Positions 18,581 to 27,116 of a stretch of DNA of 64,000 nucleotides are shown here, one piece after another (the stretch's first letter is position 1; each line of letters begins with the position of its first letter). This DNA is from Methylobacterium sp. Leaf465 (lineage in GTDB: Bacteria; Pseudomonadota; Alphaproteobacteria; Rhizobiales; Beijerinckiaceae): the NCBI RefSeq assembly GCF_001424705.1, contig NZ_LMRA01000044.1, forward strand, positions 170,123 to 234,122. Reading direction: 5' to 3'. The notes beneath the pieces were generated by a model, which saw only the letters and a program-made list of their open reading frames with translations, was not told the origin of the DNA and did not search any database. Position numbers and translations under genes: made by a program.

Positions 18581-18730
18581 GGGGCGTGCGACAGGGCCCT
18601 TTGCCGGCGCGGGAAGATTTTCACCCCCGGCATGGGTCTCCTTCGCGCCGTCGGGCGTTCTGTGAACGTCGGATGCGGGCGCCCCGACCCGGACGGGCGG
18701 TCCGCATCATCCACGTTCAGGAGAGAGACC

Positions 18731-19075
18731 ATGGTCGATACGGATCGCATCGTCGGCGCCGCCAAGGAGTTCGGCGGTAAGGTTCAGGGCGCCGCGGGAG
18801 ACCTCGCCGGTTCCTCGCGCACCTCGGCCGAGGGTCGCTACCGCGAGGCCGAGGGCCGCGCGCAGGACATCTACGGACAGGCCAAGGACACCCTGCGCGA
18901 CGTCGCGGACAACGTGTCGGATTACGCTGGCGACGCCTACGAGCGCGGCGGCACCTACCTGCGCGACGGCAGCCGGGTGGTGGGTCACCGCGTGGAGGAG
19001 AACCCGTTCATCGCCCTCGTGATCGCGGGCGCCGTCGGCTACGGCCTCGCCCTGCTGCTGCACGGGCGCCGCTGA
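18731..19075 (+). CDS. CsbD/DUF883-like stress protein
   Basis: A 114-residue protein after an AGGAGAG ribosome site. The N-terminal half resembles CsbD (VGAAKEFGGKVQGAAGDLAG and a second helix with YREAEGRAQDIYGQAKDTL). The C-terminal part resembles DUF883/ElaB: an amphipathic helix, then a membrane segment ENPFIALVIAGAVGYGLALL ending LHGRR. Such proteins accumulate in general stress and are thought to sit at the inner membrane. No general-stress sigma-factor promoter was recognised in the upstream 150 bp. Confidence 0.85.
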   Translation: MVDTDRIVGAAKEFGGKVQGAAGDLAGSSRTSAEGRYREAEGRAQDIYGQAKDTLRDVADNVSDYAGDAYERGGTYLRDGSRVVGHRVEENPFIALVIAGAVGYGLALLLHGRR

Positions 19076-19139
19076 GCCTCAGTCCATCGGTCGCCCCCGC
19101 CGCCGCGTTCGGCGGAAGGGGCGGCCTCGCAGAACCGCG

Positions 19140-19925
19140 CTACTGCGCGGTCCAGCCGCCATCCATGGCCATGTTGGCGCCGGTGATCTGGCTCGCCGCA
19201 TCCGAGGCCAGGAACACGGCCAGGGCCGCCACCTGGTCGATGGTGACGAATTCCTTCGTGGGCTGCGCCTTGAGCAGCACCTCGTTGATGACCTCGTCCT
19301 CGGTCATGCCCCGGGCCTTCATGGTGTCGGGGATCTGGCTCTCGACGAGCGGCGTCCAGACATAGCCCGGCGAGATGCAGTTCACCGTGATGCCGTGCGT
19401 GGCGAGTTCGAGGGCCGCGGCCTTGGACAGGCCGACGAGGCCGTGCTTGGCCGCCACGTAGGCGGACTTGAAGGGCGAGGCGACCATGGAGTGCGCCGAG
19501 GCCGTGTTGATGATCCGGCCCCAGCCGCGCTGCTTCATGCCGGGGATCGCGGCGCGCATGGTGTAGAAGGCCGAGGACAGGTTCAGGCTCATGATCTGCT
19601 CCCACTTCTCCGGCGGGAAGTCCTCGATCGGCGAGACGTGTTGGACGCCGGCGTTGTTCACGAGCACGTCCACGGAGCCGTAGGTCTCCTCCGCCAGTCG
19701 GATCAGCCCCGCGATCTCGCCGGGCTTGGTCAGGTCGGCCGGCGAATGGGCGGCCTTCACGCCGAACTCGGATTCGATCCCGGACCGCGCCGCCTCGATG
19801 TCCTCGGGCTTGCCGAAGCCGTTGAGGACGATGTTGGCGCCCTCCTTGGCGAAGGCGCGCGCGCAGGCCAGGCCGATGCCGCTGGTGGAGCCCGTGACGA
19901 CGGCGGTCTTGGATTTCAGGATCAT
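19140..19925 (-). CDS. bdhA: D-3-hydroxybutyrate dehydrogenase
   Basis: A 261-residue SDR that oxidises 3-hydroxybutyrate to acetoacetate with NAD+. It has TGSTSGIG near the N-terminus, the NNAGVQHVSPIEDFPPEKW segment diagnostic of bacterial 3-hydroxybutyrate dehydrogenases (Gln and His of the substrate pocket), and the catalytic Ser-Tyr-Lys in TASAHSMVASPFKSAYVAAK. The C-terminus DGGWTAQ is family-typical. It is the last gene of an operon with a patatin-like hydrolase and acetoacetate decarboxylase, so the three probably act in sequence on C4 acids. Confidence 0.94.
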   Translation of the reverse strand: MILKSKTAVVTGSTSGIGLACARAFAKEGANIVLNGFGKPEDIEAARSGIESEFGVKAAHSPADLTKPGEIAGLIRLAEETYGSVDVLVNNAGVQHVSPIEDFPPEKWEQIMSLNLSSAFYTMRAAIPGMKQRGWGRIINTASAHSMVASPFKSAYVAAKHGLVGLSKAAALELATHGITVNCISPGYVWTPLVESQIPDTMKARGMTEDEVINEVLLKAQPTKEFVTIDQVAALAVFLASDAASQITGANMAMDGGWTAQ

Positions 19926-20037
19926 GGAAGCCTCCTAGGGGCACTCTTCGACGCGGGGGATCCTAGCGCGTCCGACAGGCGCGCGGTCGAACAAAGCCTG
20001 AGCGCGGGGTCCGGCACGACGCGCGACATCGGGTCGA

Positions 20038-20781
20038 TCAGGCGAGATAATCGTGCAGCACCTGCCCGTAGGGCAATGTGAAGTCCACGACCATGTGCCG
20101 GCCGCCGACGATGCGGCGGACGGGCAGGTCGGCTACCCGGCAGTTCACGTGCGGAATCAGGTGAAGGCGAGCCTCCCCCTCCCAGGCGCCGTGGACGGTG
20201 ATGTCCTCCAGGCGGTAGCCGACGAGCTGCGCGACCTTCGGGCCGCCGTCGACATCCGGGAGCAGCTTGAGGTTGACGTTGAGCTTGCCCAGGCCCTGCT
20301 TCACCGCGGCGAGATCGTGCTCCAGGCTCCGGTGCTTGTAGGTCATGGTGCCCATCGCGACCCGCTCGTCGTCGTAGTGCAGCGTCCCCGTGAGGGTGTC
20401 CTTGGTGAGCCTGAGGCGGGGCACGCCCCACTTCTTCGGGAAGCCCCAGATCTCGCGCCCGGCCGTGATCGGCGGCTCGTCGTCGAGGTACATCTGGATC
20501 GAGACGTTGCAGGGCTCGCCGTCGAAGGTGGCGAGAGCGCCCGAGCCGCTCTCCTCGTAATCGCCGAACCCGGAGGAATCCGGCATCTTCATCCACTCGT
20601 AATAGACGCGATTGTCCGGATGCGGCTCCAGGGGCTCGGGCAGCGCCCGGCGCAGGGCGTCCGCATCGGTCTCGTAGGTCACGATCAGGTATTCGCGCCG
20701 GAGGAAGCGAAACGGCCCGCGCGGATAGCTCGGGCTGAAGGCGGGCATCGAGGGCATCTCGAGGATCTCGTCGCGGGTCAC
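20038..20781 (-). CDS. adc: Acetoacetate decarboxylase
   Basis: A 247-residue acetoacetate decarboxylase, converting acetoacetate to acetone and CO2. The Schiff-base lysine lies in EIWGFPKKWG (K116, with K117 beside it lowering its pKa as in the clostridial enzyme). The active-site Arg/Glu region RVYYEWMKMPDSSGFGDYEES is kept. It starts 29 bp after the patatin-like gene and ends 112 bp before 3-hydroxybutyrate dehydrogenase, all on the reverse strand. It would remove acetoacetate made by that dehydrogenase; some ADC-superfamily members act on other keto acids. Confidence 0.92.
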   Translation of the reverse strand: MTRDEILEMPSMPAFSPSYPRGPFRFLRREYLIVTYETDADALRRALPEPLEPHPDNRVYYEWMKMPDSSGFGDYEESGSGALATFDGEPCNVSIQMYLDDEPPITAGREIWGFPKKWGVPRLRLTKDTLTGTLHYDDERVAMGTMTYKHRSLEHDLAAVKQGLGKLNVNLKLLPDVDGGPKVAQLVGYRLEDITVHGAWEGEARLHLIPHVNCRVADLPVRRIVGGRHMVVDFTLPYGQVLHDYLA

Positions 20782-20810
20782 GGGCTCGTCTCCCTGGGGG
20801 TGAAGGGCGT

Positions 20811-21929
20811 TCAGTCCTGCGCGTCGCGGGTCAGGTCGAGCACGCAGATTCCGCTCGCGTCGGGCCGGCGGTCGCGCCAGGCCGGCGCGCGCAGGGACCG
20901 GCGCAGGTCGCCGAGCCCCGCGGCCCAGTGCTCCAGCATGGTCGCGCGCGAGAACTCATAATCCTTCGAATTCCCCTCGTAGGCCTTGCGACGATAGATC
21001 AGCTGCAGGATCGTCACGACGTTGTCGTGACTGATCCGTCGCAGAAACGCGGCATCGGGGTCGTCGCGCCATTCGGGCGGCAGCTTGCCCAGGAGGCTGC
21101 GCGTGGCGGCCTTGGCCTTGCGGATCTCCAGGCTCATGTCGGTGTTGAGCCGGGTCCGGCTGGAGAAGCGGATATCCTTCTCGCGCTCGGCCGCGTCGAT
21201 CAGGGTCCGGGGCATCGCTCCGCGCGCGGAGAACAGGTCCACCTGGAACACCACGAGGTCGCGCCGGCGCTCCTCGTCGAGGACGTATTGCAGCGGCGTG
21301 TTCGAGACGATGCCGCCGTCCCAGTAGGGCTCGCCCGCGATGGTGACCGGCGGGAAGCCCGGGGGCAGGGCACCGGAGGCCATGATGTGCTCGGGCGTGA
21401 TGCGGTCGCACCGGGTGTCGAAGTAGGCGAAGTTTCCGGTGCGTACGTTGACGGCACCGACGCTGAGGCGGGTCGCCCCCCCGTTGATCAGGTCGAAATC
21501 CACGAAGCGCTCGAGGGACGCCCGGAGCGGGGTCGTCTCGTAGTAGCTCAGCGCCTCCGGCGCGCCGGCCGGATAGAAGCTGGCGGGAGGAAAGCGGAGG
21601 TTGAAGAAGCCGGGCACCCCGAAGGCGGCGACCCAGCCGGCACTGGCCTCGTTGAAGGCCGCCCGCGCCCGCTCCCCGGGAAACCAGGGAACCCCGGTCA
21701 CCCCCGAGGAGACCAGCTCCCAGAAGGCTCTCATCCGCTCCACGCGACGCTCCGGCGGGTTTCCGGCGATCAGCGCCGCGTTGATGGCTCCGATGGAGAT
21801 GCCCGCGACCCAATCCACGGCGTGGTCCTGGGCGGCCAGCGCTTCGTAGATGCCGGCCTGGTAGGCGCCGAGCGCCCCGCCGCCCTGGAGCACGAGAACC
21901 TTCGTTTCGCCGCTGGGACATGCCGTCAC
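20811..21929 (-). CDS. Patatin-like hydrolase with DUF3734 C-terminus
   Basis: A 372-residue patatin-family serine hydrolase. The start chosen is GTG 21929 after GGAGAG, just before the conserved KVLVLQGGGALGAYQAG. The oxyanion glycine loop GGGALG is at 16-21, nucleophile S45 lies in GISIG, and the Asp of the dyad lies in DGGIVSNTP. The C-terminal third matches DUF3734 (SSRTRLNTDMSLEIRKAKA). It is probably a lipid or ester hydrolase. Being first in an operon with acetoacetate decarboxylase and 3-hydroxybutyrate dehydrogenase, it may release hydroxybutyrate from an ester or polymer; this is inference. Confidence 0.87.
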   Translation of the reverse strand: MTACPSGETKVLVLQGGGALGAYQAGIYEALAAQDHAVDWVAGISIGAINAALIAGNPPERRVERMRAFWELVSSGVTGVPWFPGERARAAFNEASAGWVAAFGVPGFFNLRFPPASFYPAGAPEALSYYETTPLRASLERFVDFDLINGGATRLSVGAVNVRTGNFAYFDTRCDRITPEHIMASGALPPGFPPVTIAGEPYWDGGIVSNTPLQYVLDEERRRDLVVFQVDLFSARGAMPRTLIDAAEREKDIRFSSRTRLNTDMSLEIRKAKAATRSLLGKLPPEWRDDPDAAFLRRISHDNVVTILQLIYRRKAYEGNSKDYEFSRATMLEHWAAGLGDLRRSLRAPAWRDRRPDASGICVLDLTRDAQD

Positions 21930-22383
21930 GACCGGCCCTCTCCTATCCGGACCACACCCCGCCTCGGGGGATCCCGGGAGGCGTCCCGCCCACGGTCCGC
22001 CCAAACCCAATCCACGGTTGCCGTAAGCGTGCGGTACCACCATGACGCAAGGCCTGGGCGACGACCATCCCTCGGGTGGGACGAAGCGGCCCGGTTGTCA
22101 GGCCCTCGGCCTGCGCGCTCGGGCGCCCGGGTGCGGCGGCCGGCGGTGACGACCCGGCACGATTCGCATCCGAGCTTCTCGGCTCGACCGACGGACTCCC
22201 GGCCGAAACGCGCCGGCGGGACACGCGGTCGAGCCTCGCCCCGGTCCCGTGGACGGTTGACAGGCGCAGTTCCTTCGCCAACACCCCCCGCCCAGTCGCG
22301 GCTTTTCCCGCACGCCCTCCGCCGCAATCGTCCCTGACCCGGCCGCCCCGCGCGCGATGGCGACGAACAAGGATCCCTGACCC
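21930..22383. other. Divergent intergenic region, 454 bp
   Basis: This separates the patatin-like operon from accA and must hold both promoters. A TTGACA at 22257-22262 on the + strand has no convincing -10 box 17 bp on, so no promoter is claimed. No coding frame with similarity was seen. Confidence 0.45.
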
Positions 22384-23346
22384 ATGTCGGTGACGCGCTC
22401 CTATCTCGACTTCGAGAAGCCGGTGGCCGAGCTCGAATCCAAGCTGGAGGAGCTGAAGACCATGGCCGCCCGCGATGGCGCGGTCTCGATCAGCGAAGAG
22501 GTCGGGCGCCTGGAGGCCAAGGCCGCCGCCGCCCTCTCGGACATCTATGCCGGCCTGACGCCCTGGCAGAAGACCCAGGTCGCGCGCCACCCGCAGCGGC
22601 CCCACTTCATCGATTACTGCGCCGGCCTGATCTCGGATTTCAGCCCGCTCGCCGGGGACCGCGCCTTCGGCGAGGACCAGGCCATCGTCGGCGGCTTCGG
22701 ACGCTTCCGCGGCCGTCCGGTCTGCGTGCTGGGCCAGGAGAAGGGCTCCACCACCGAGACCCGCCTGCGGCACAATTTCGGCATGGCCAAGCCCGAGGGT
22801 TACCGCAAGGCCGTACGCCTGATGGAGCTCGCCGACCGCTTCGGCCTGCCCGTGCTGGCCTTCGTCGACACCGCAGGCGCCTTTCCGGGCATCGAGGCGG
22901 AGGAGCGTGGACAGGCCGAGGCCATCGCCCGCTCGACGGAGGCCTGCCTCGCCCTCGGTGTGCCGAATGTCGCGGTGGTCATCGGCGAGGGCGGCTCGGG
23001 GGGCGCCATCGCGCTCGCCACCGCCAACCGGGTGCTCATGCTTGAGCACGCCATCTACGGCGTGATCTCGCCGGAAGGCGCGGCCTCGATCCTGTGGCGC
23101 GACCAGGGTCGCGCGGCGGACGCCGCCACCGCCATGAAGATCACCGCGCAGGACCTGCTGCGCCTCGGCATCATCGACGGCATCGTGCCCGAAGCGACCG
23201 GCGGGGCCCATCGCGGGCGCGACGCCGCGATCGCGGCGACGGGGGCCGCCATCGAGGCCGCCCTGGTGGATTTCCAGGGCCTCGGCCCGGACGAGATCCG
23301 GGACCGGCGCGCGGCGAAGTTCCTGGAGATCGGTCGCAAGCTCTGA
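22384..23346 (+). CDS. accA: Acetyl-CoA carboxylase carboxyltransferase, alpha subunit
   Basis: A 320-residue alpha subunit of the carboxyltransferase, which with AccD moves CO2 from biotin to acetyl-CoA to make malonyl-CoA, the first step of fatty acid synthesis. Typical blocks are YLDFEKPVAELESKLEEL at the N-terminus, RHPQRPHFIDYC, and the crotonase-fold centre FVDTAGAFPGIEAEERGQAE followed by IGEGGSGGAIALA. Length and motifs are normal. It is monocistronic, and no terminator-like hairpin was recognised after it. Confidence 0.97.
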   Translation: MSVTRSYLDFEKPVAELESKLEELKTMAARDGAVSISEEVGRLEAKAAAALSDIYAGLTPWQKTQVARHPQRPHFIDYCAGLISDFSPLAGDRAFGEDQAIVGGFGRFRGRPVCVLGQEKGSTTETRLRHNFGMAKPEGYRKAVRLMELADRFGLPVLAFVDTAGAFPGIEAEERGQAEAIARSTEACLALGVPNVAVVIGEGGSGGAIALATANRVLMLEHAIYGVISPEGAASILWRDQGRAADAATAMKITAQDLLRLGIIDGIVPEATGGAHRGRDAAIAATGAAIEAALVDFQGLGPDEIRDRRAAKFLEIGRKL

Positions 23347-23676
23347 GAGTGCGACACTGCGCCGCAGATGCGTGCGGGAACCAAACCTCCCAATGCGTCC
23401 GTTGCGCCCGCCAAGGTTTCGCCACACCGACGCTTGGCGGATCGGCGGCGAAAAACCTGTGAAATCAATCCTCTTTCCGTCGGCACGCTCCGCGCTGCAT
23501 CAAATGCGGCGAGATCGGGTCGACGGGCCGATGATGTCCGCAATCCACATCCCGCCCGGGCCACGAAGGCGGTCTCCTTGCGGTAACAACCGGGTAAGTT
23601 TAACGACGCTAAGGAGTTGGGGAGTGGCATGCCACGGGCGCGAGCCCGGGGCTGCGTGACTGAGGATAGGTTCCCC
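23347..23676. other. Gene-free stretch, 330 bp
   Basis: This lies between accA and the lipoprotein L,D-transpeptidase. It is likely leader and promoter of the latter. No hairpin terminator, open frame with similarity or RNA was recognised. Confidence 0.4.
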
Positions 23677-25194
23677 ATGGCTATGCGCCCGCTCGTGGCC
23701 GCCGGTTTCGCTCTGCTCGCCCTGTCGCTCGGCGCTTGCCAGGACGGTTCGATGGGCGGTGGCGTTCCGCTGCGGGCCCTGGCCCCGGTGCCGCCGAAGA
23801 CCCTTGCGCTGATGGCCCAGAAGGGCATGTCGCAGAGCGATCCCATCCTGATCCGCGCCTACAAGCGGGAAGCGGAGATGGAGGTGTGGAAGCGCGGCAC
23901 CAACGGCCAGTACGCCCTCCTCAAGACCTTCCCGATCTGCCGCTGGTCGGGCCAGCTCGGCCCGAAGACCAAGCAGGGCGACCGCCAGGCGCCCGAGGGC
24001 TTCTACACCGTGACGCCGGGCCAGATGAACCCGAACTCGTCCTACTACCTCTCGTTCGACACCGGCTATCCGAACGCCTACGACCGGGCGAACGGGCGCA
24101 CCGGCAACTACATCATGGTGCACGGCACCTGCTCGTCGTCGGGCTGCTTTGCCATGACCGACGAGTCGATGGGCGAGATCTACGCCCTGGCGCGGGATTC
24201 CTTCGCGGGCGGCCAGCGCGCGTTCCAGTTCCAATCGTACCCGTTCCGGATGACGGCGGCCAACATCGCCAAGTTCCGCAACGACCCCAACGCGCCGTTC
24301 TGGAAGAACCTCAAGGAAGGCTCGGACTACTTCGAGGCCCTGCGTGACGAGCCGCGGGTCGGCCTGTGCGGAACGAAGTACGTCTTCGGCGGCGCCGACG
24401 CGGCGGCCGGCTCCTGCACGCCGCGGGTCGAGCCCCAGGTGGCGGAGAAGCGCGAGCGCGACAATCGCGAGATCGCCGACCTGATCGCCAAGGGCACGCC
24501 CGCCACCCGCCTCGTCTACGACGACGGCAGCCAGAACCCGGTGTTCCGCGGTCAGCAGACGCCCGCCAACACCCTGACCTTCGCGAGCCTGGGCAAGGCG
24601 CCCCCCGAGCCCGAACTGCCCTACGATCCGAAGGACTACGCTCAGCACAAGCTCGGCGACGTCAGCCGCCCCGAGAGCCTGGCCGCCGGCGAGCGCGAGA
24701 TCGAGGTCGACGCCAAGGGCCGCCCGGTGATGATGGCCGCGGCCGCCCCGATCCCCACCAAGGCGGCCGCCGCGAACCTCGCCCGGAAGGGCACCGCCCC
24801 GGCGGCCAAGCCCGAGCCCGTGGTGGCCGAGCCGGCCAAGCCCGCCCGCGTGATGGTGGCCGACGCCGAGGGCGATCCGGCCGCCTACAAGAAGCTCTTC
24901 AGCAACGTGTTCAGCAACGGCGCGCCCGCGACACCGGCCACCGACGCCGCCACCGTCCCGGCCGTGGCCGTGGCCGTGGCCGCGGCGGTGCCGGAGCCCA
25001 TCGCCGCCAAACCTGCGCCCAAGCACGCCCCCGCGAAGGCGGCACACGCCGCGCCCGCCCCGGCCAAGGGCGGCAAGCCGGACGAGGAGAAGGCGGCGAA
25101 GCCGGTCCACAAGACCGCATCGGCCGCCGCGACCGCCTCGCCGAAGACCACCGGCTCCACCACGCCCAAGAGCTCCCCCACGCCCAAGGATTGA
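23677..25194 (+). CDS. L,D-transpeptidase family lipoprotein (YafK-like)
   Basis: A 505-residue protein starting at ATG 23677 after GAGGATAGG. A lipoprotein signal ends in LSLGAC with the acylated Cys at residue 21. The YkuD-type domain covers about 55-215: YNIMVHG-like IMVHGTCSSSGCFAMTD holds the active-site H149 and C157, in the variant spacing used by YafK/DpaA-like enzymes, which cut the Lpp-peptidoglycan bond in E. coli. The last 200 residues are low-complexity Ala/Pro/Lys-rich, like the other L,D-transpeptidase in this window, and may span the envelope. Confidence 0.88.
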   Translation: MAMRPLVAAGFALLALSLGACQDGSMGGGVPLRALAPVPPKTLALMAQKGMSQSDPILIRAYKREAEMEVWKRGTNGQYALLKTFPICRWSGQLGPKTKQGDRQAPEGFYTVTPGQMNPNSSYYLSFDTGYPNAYDRANGRTGNYIMVHGTCSSSGCFAMTDESMGEIYALARDSFAGGQRAFQFQSYPFRMTAANIAKFRNDPNAPFWKNLKEGSDYFEALRDEPRVGLCGTKYVFGGADAAAGSCTPRVEPQVAEKRERDNREIADLIAKGTPATRLVYDDGSQNPVFRGQQTPANTLTFASLGKAPPEPELPYDPKDYAQHKLGDVSRPESLAAGEREIEVDAKGRPVMMAAAAPIPTKAAAANLARKGTAPAAKPEPVVAEPAKPARVMVADAEGDPAAYKKLFSNVFSNGAPATPATDAATVPAVAVAVAAAVPEPIAAKPAPKHAPAKAAHAAPAPAKGGKPDEEKAAKPVHKTASAAATASPKTTGSTTPKSSPTPKD

Positions 25195-25229
25195 AGGCGA
25201 GGAACCGAGGCGGGCCGGGCCGCCCCGCC

Positions 25230-25856
25230 TCAGCGCGTGCCAAGGAGCATGGCGCCGAAGCCGAGGAAGATCCCGCCGGTGATCCGGTCGAAGGCCCGCC
25301 GGAGCGCCGGGCGGGTCAGGGATGCGGCGAGCCGGCGGCCGCCGAGGGCGTAGACCCCGTACCAGAACAGCTCCGCCCCCGCGAAGGTGACGATCAGGAT
25401 CGCGAATTGCGGGGCCTGCGGCCGTGCCGGCTCGACGAATTGCGGCAGGAAGGCGCTGGCGAACAGGAGGAGCTTGGGATTGCTCAGGCCGATCAGCAGC
25501 CCGTCGCGGTAGAGACGCCCCAGCCTGACCGGCGCAGGGCTCCCCGTGTGCCCGGGGACGTCCAGCGCCCCGTCCCGCCCGCGCCAGGCCCGGATGCCGA
25601 GCCCCACGAGATAGGCGACGCCGGCATAGCGCAGGCCATCGAACAGGACCGGCGACGCCAGGAGGACGGCGCTCAGTCCCGCCGCGGAGGCCACCAGCAC
25701 AAGGACCACGGCGCTCAGGCACCCGGCCATGGCGGCGAGGCTGCGACGCAGGCCGACGCGGACGCTGCGCGCCAGGATGTGCAGCATGTTCGGCCCCGGC
25801 GTGCCGGACAGGAGGAAGACGGCGCCGAAGAACAGCCACCAGGTCTGTAAGGTCAC
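25230..25856 (-). CDS. LysE-family amino acid/metabolite exporter
   Basis: A 208-residue inner-membrane protein with about six hydrophobic helices. The N-terminal signature LLSGTPGPNMLHILARSVRVG and the central GLLIGLSNPKLLLFASAFLPQF are hallmarks of LysE/RhtB exporters. GTG 25856, after GGGAG, was chosen; GTG 25883 would add nine polar residues. Substrates in this family include homoserine, threonine, lysine and others, and cannot be assigned here. It is monocistronic, with a strong terminator of the next gene located upstream. Confidence 0.9.
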   Translation of the reverse strand: MTLQTWWLFFGAVFLLSGTPGPNMLHILARSVRVGLRRSLAAMAGCLSAVVLVLVASAAGLSAVLLASPVLFDGLRYAGVAYLVGLGIRAWRGRDGALDVPGHTGSPAPVRLGRLYRDGLLIGLSNPKLLLFASAFLPQFVEPARPQAPQFAILIVTFAGAELFWYGVYALGGRRLAASLTRPALRRAFDRITGGIFLGFGAMLLGTR

Positions 25857-25967
25857 GGCCGGGCTCCCGGATCGAACGCGCACGCCCTGGTGCGCTCCGG
25901 CAGCCTCTTAGCAGACCGCGTCCGGGGCCGCGCCCGGCCGGGAGGCGGGGCAGCCCGGCGCGCAACG

Positions 25968-25992
25968 AAAAAGGGCCCCGCGAGGGACCCTT
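25968..25992 (-). terminator. Rho-independent terminator of the Met/Arg-rich gene
   Basis: On the reverse strand AAGGGTCCC (25992-25984) pairs with GGGGCCCTT (25979-25971) around a TCGC loop, with one G-U pair, and runs into a five-T tract. It lies 29 bp past the stop codon of the Met/Arg-repeat gene and before lysE. Confidence 0.88.
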
Positions 25993-26020
25993 CTCCAGAT
26001 CAGTCAGATCGGTCGACCGA

Positions 26021-26266
26021 TCACATCCGGCGCATCATGCGACGGTGCATCATCCGGCGCTCCATGTGACGGCGCATCATGCGGCGCTCCATGCGACGGT
26101 GCATCATGCGACGCTCCATCCGGCGCTCCATGCGCATCTGCACGGTGGACACGGTCTCGGGGGCGGTCACGCCCAGCGGGGCACCCGGTGCGGCCGAGGC
26201 GGAGGTGGCGAGGCTGGCACCGCCGAGCGAGGCGAGCACGGCGAAGGCAAGGGTCAGTTTCCTCAC
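26021..26266 (-). CDS. Secreted Met/Arg-repeat mini-protein, unknown function
   Basis: An 81-residue protein. GTG 26266 follows GGGAG at good spacing and opens a clean signal sequence (VRKLTLAFAVLASLGGASLA, cleavage about ASA-A at residue 25). The mature chain has a short linker (APGAPLGVTAPETVSTVQ) and then 38 residues built only from Met (14), Arg (17), Glu (4) and His (3), in units such as MERRMMHRR. A strong terminator follows, which supports real expression. Met/His-rich periplasmic peptides can bind copper or silver, and Arg-rich ones can bind membranes or nucleic acid; neither is shown. No family recognised. Confidence 0.8.
   Translation of the reverse strand: MRKLTLAFAVLASLGGASLATSASAAPGAPLGVTAPETVSTVQMRMERRMERRMMHRRMERRMMRRHMERRMMHRRMMRRM
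26024..26137 (-). repeat. Imperfect tandem repeat coding for Met/Arg units
   Basis: The 38 codons before the stop form degenerate repeats of about 12, 15 and 27 bp made from ATG-CGC/CGT blocks, for example CGGCGCTCCAT and CGACGGTGCATCATG on the + strand. It lies wholly within the Met/Arg-repeat gene. Copy number could vary between strains by slippage. Confidence 0.75.
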
Positions 26267-26399
26267 GTGAAGACTCCCATTCTCATTTGTCCGAGCGCGG
26301 CACCCGGTTTGTTCTCTCGCACCCGAGGCCGAGAAACTCGTGTCGCGCACCGGAGTGAGCGGCAGGCCCCGTTCCGGCCCGCCGCTGACAACACCTGAG

Positions 26400-27116
26400 T
26401 CAGAGATTCGTTTCCTCGAAAGCCCGCACCCACTCAGCACAAATTCCGGAGCGGACGATATCGTCGAGGGTAAATTCTACCACCGGGATCGGCATCATCC
26501 GACTCTTGATCAGGTGGATCACCGTGCGCAGGCCAGACGTCTCGCGTAAGTCCGTCTGGGACACGTCGCCGTTGATGATCACCTGGCAATCGTCACCGAT
26601 GCGGGTGAGGAACATCTTGATCTCGGCGGTGGTGGTATTCTGGGCCTCGTCGAGGATCACGAGGCAGTTCTTGAAGGTGCGTCCACGCATGACCTCGAAG
26701 GGCACCACCTCGATGTCGCCGGTCTTCACCGCGATCTCGAAGGAGGCCTCGCCCATGCGCTCCTTCATGGTCTCCGTAAGGGGAGCGACCCAGGGGGCGA
26801 TCTTCTCTTCCAACGTTCCGGGAAAGAAGCCGAGGGAGCGGCCAGAGGGCACGTTCGGCCGGGTGATGATCACCTTGGCGATGCGGCGCTGGCGGAGCTG
26901 GTCGGCGGCGCGGGTCCCGGCGATGAAGGTCTTGCCGGTGCCGGCGGGGCCGAGGACGATCACCTGCTTGTGAAGGGCCAGGGCGTCGAGGTACTGCGCC
27001 TGCCGGTCGGTGAGGGGCTGGATCGGACTTAGGTTGCGTTCTTCGTCGAAGCGGGTCTTGTGCAGCCGGACCGGACGGTCCTCAACGAGTTCAAGTCGTG
27101 CGCGGCGTCTCTTCAT
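26400..27116 (-). CDS. PhoH-family P-loop ATPase
   Basis: A 238-residue PhoH-like protein. Walker A GPAGTGKT is at residues 56-63, Walker B in LVILDEAQNTT, and the NGDVSQTDL sensor motif follows. It has no N-terminal KH or PIN domain, so it is the short PhoH type. The PhoH name comes from phosphate regulation in E. coli; members are linked to RNA metabolism, and the exact role is unresolved. The N-terminus is very basic (MKRRRARLEL). GGAGTG precedes the ATG at 27116. Not in an operon with ybeY here. Confidence 0.92.
   Translation of the reverse strand: MKRRRARLELVEDRPVRLHKTRFDEERNLSPIQPLTDRQAQYLDALALHKQVIVLGPAGTGKTFIAGTRAADQLRQRRIAKVIITRPNVPSGRSLGFFPGTLEEKIAPWVAPLTETMKERMGEASFEIAVKTGDIEVVPFEVMRGRTFKNCLVILDEAQNTTTAEIKMFLTRIGDDCQVIINGDVSQTDLRETSGLRTVIHLIKSRMMPIPVVEFTLDDIVRSGICAEWVRAFEETNL

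Noticed and set aside
18581..18730. General-stress sigma-factor (EcfG) promoter before the CsbD-like gene
   Set aside because: A GAAC is present, but no matching GGAAC/GTT pair at the right spacing was found.
20811..21929. Patatin-like gene as a PHB depolymerase
   Set aside because: It has patatin rather than PhaZ motifs; polymer hydrolysis is only a hypothesis from operon context, so the call is kept general.
22257..22285. accA promoter at TTGACA
   Set aside because: No acceptable -10 sequence at 16-18 bp; left unassigned.
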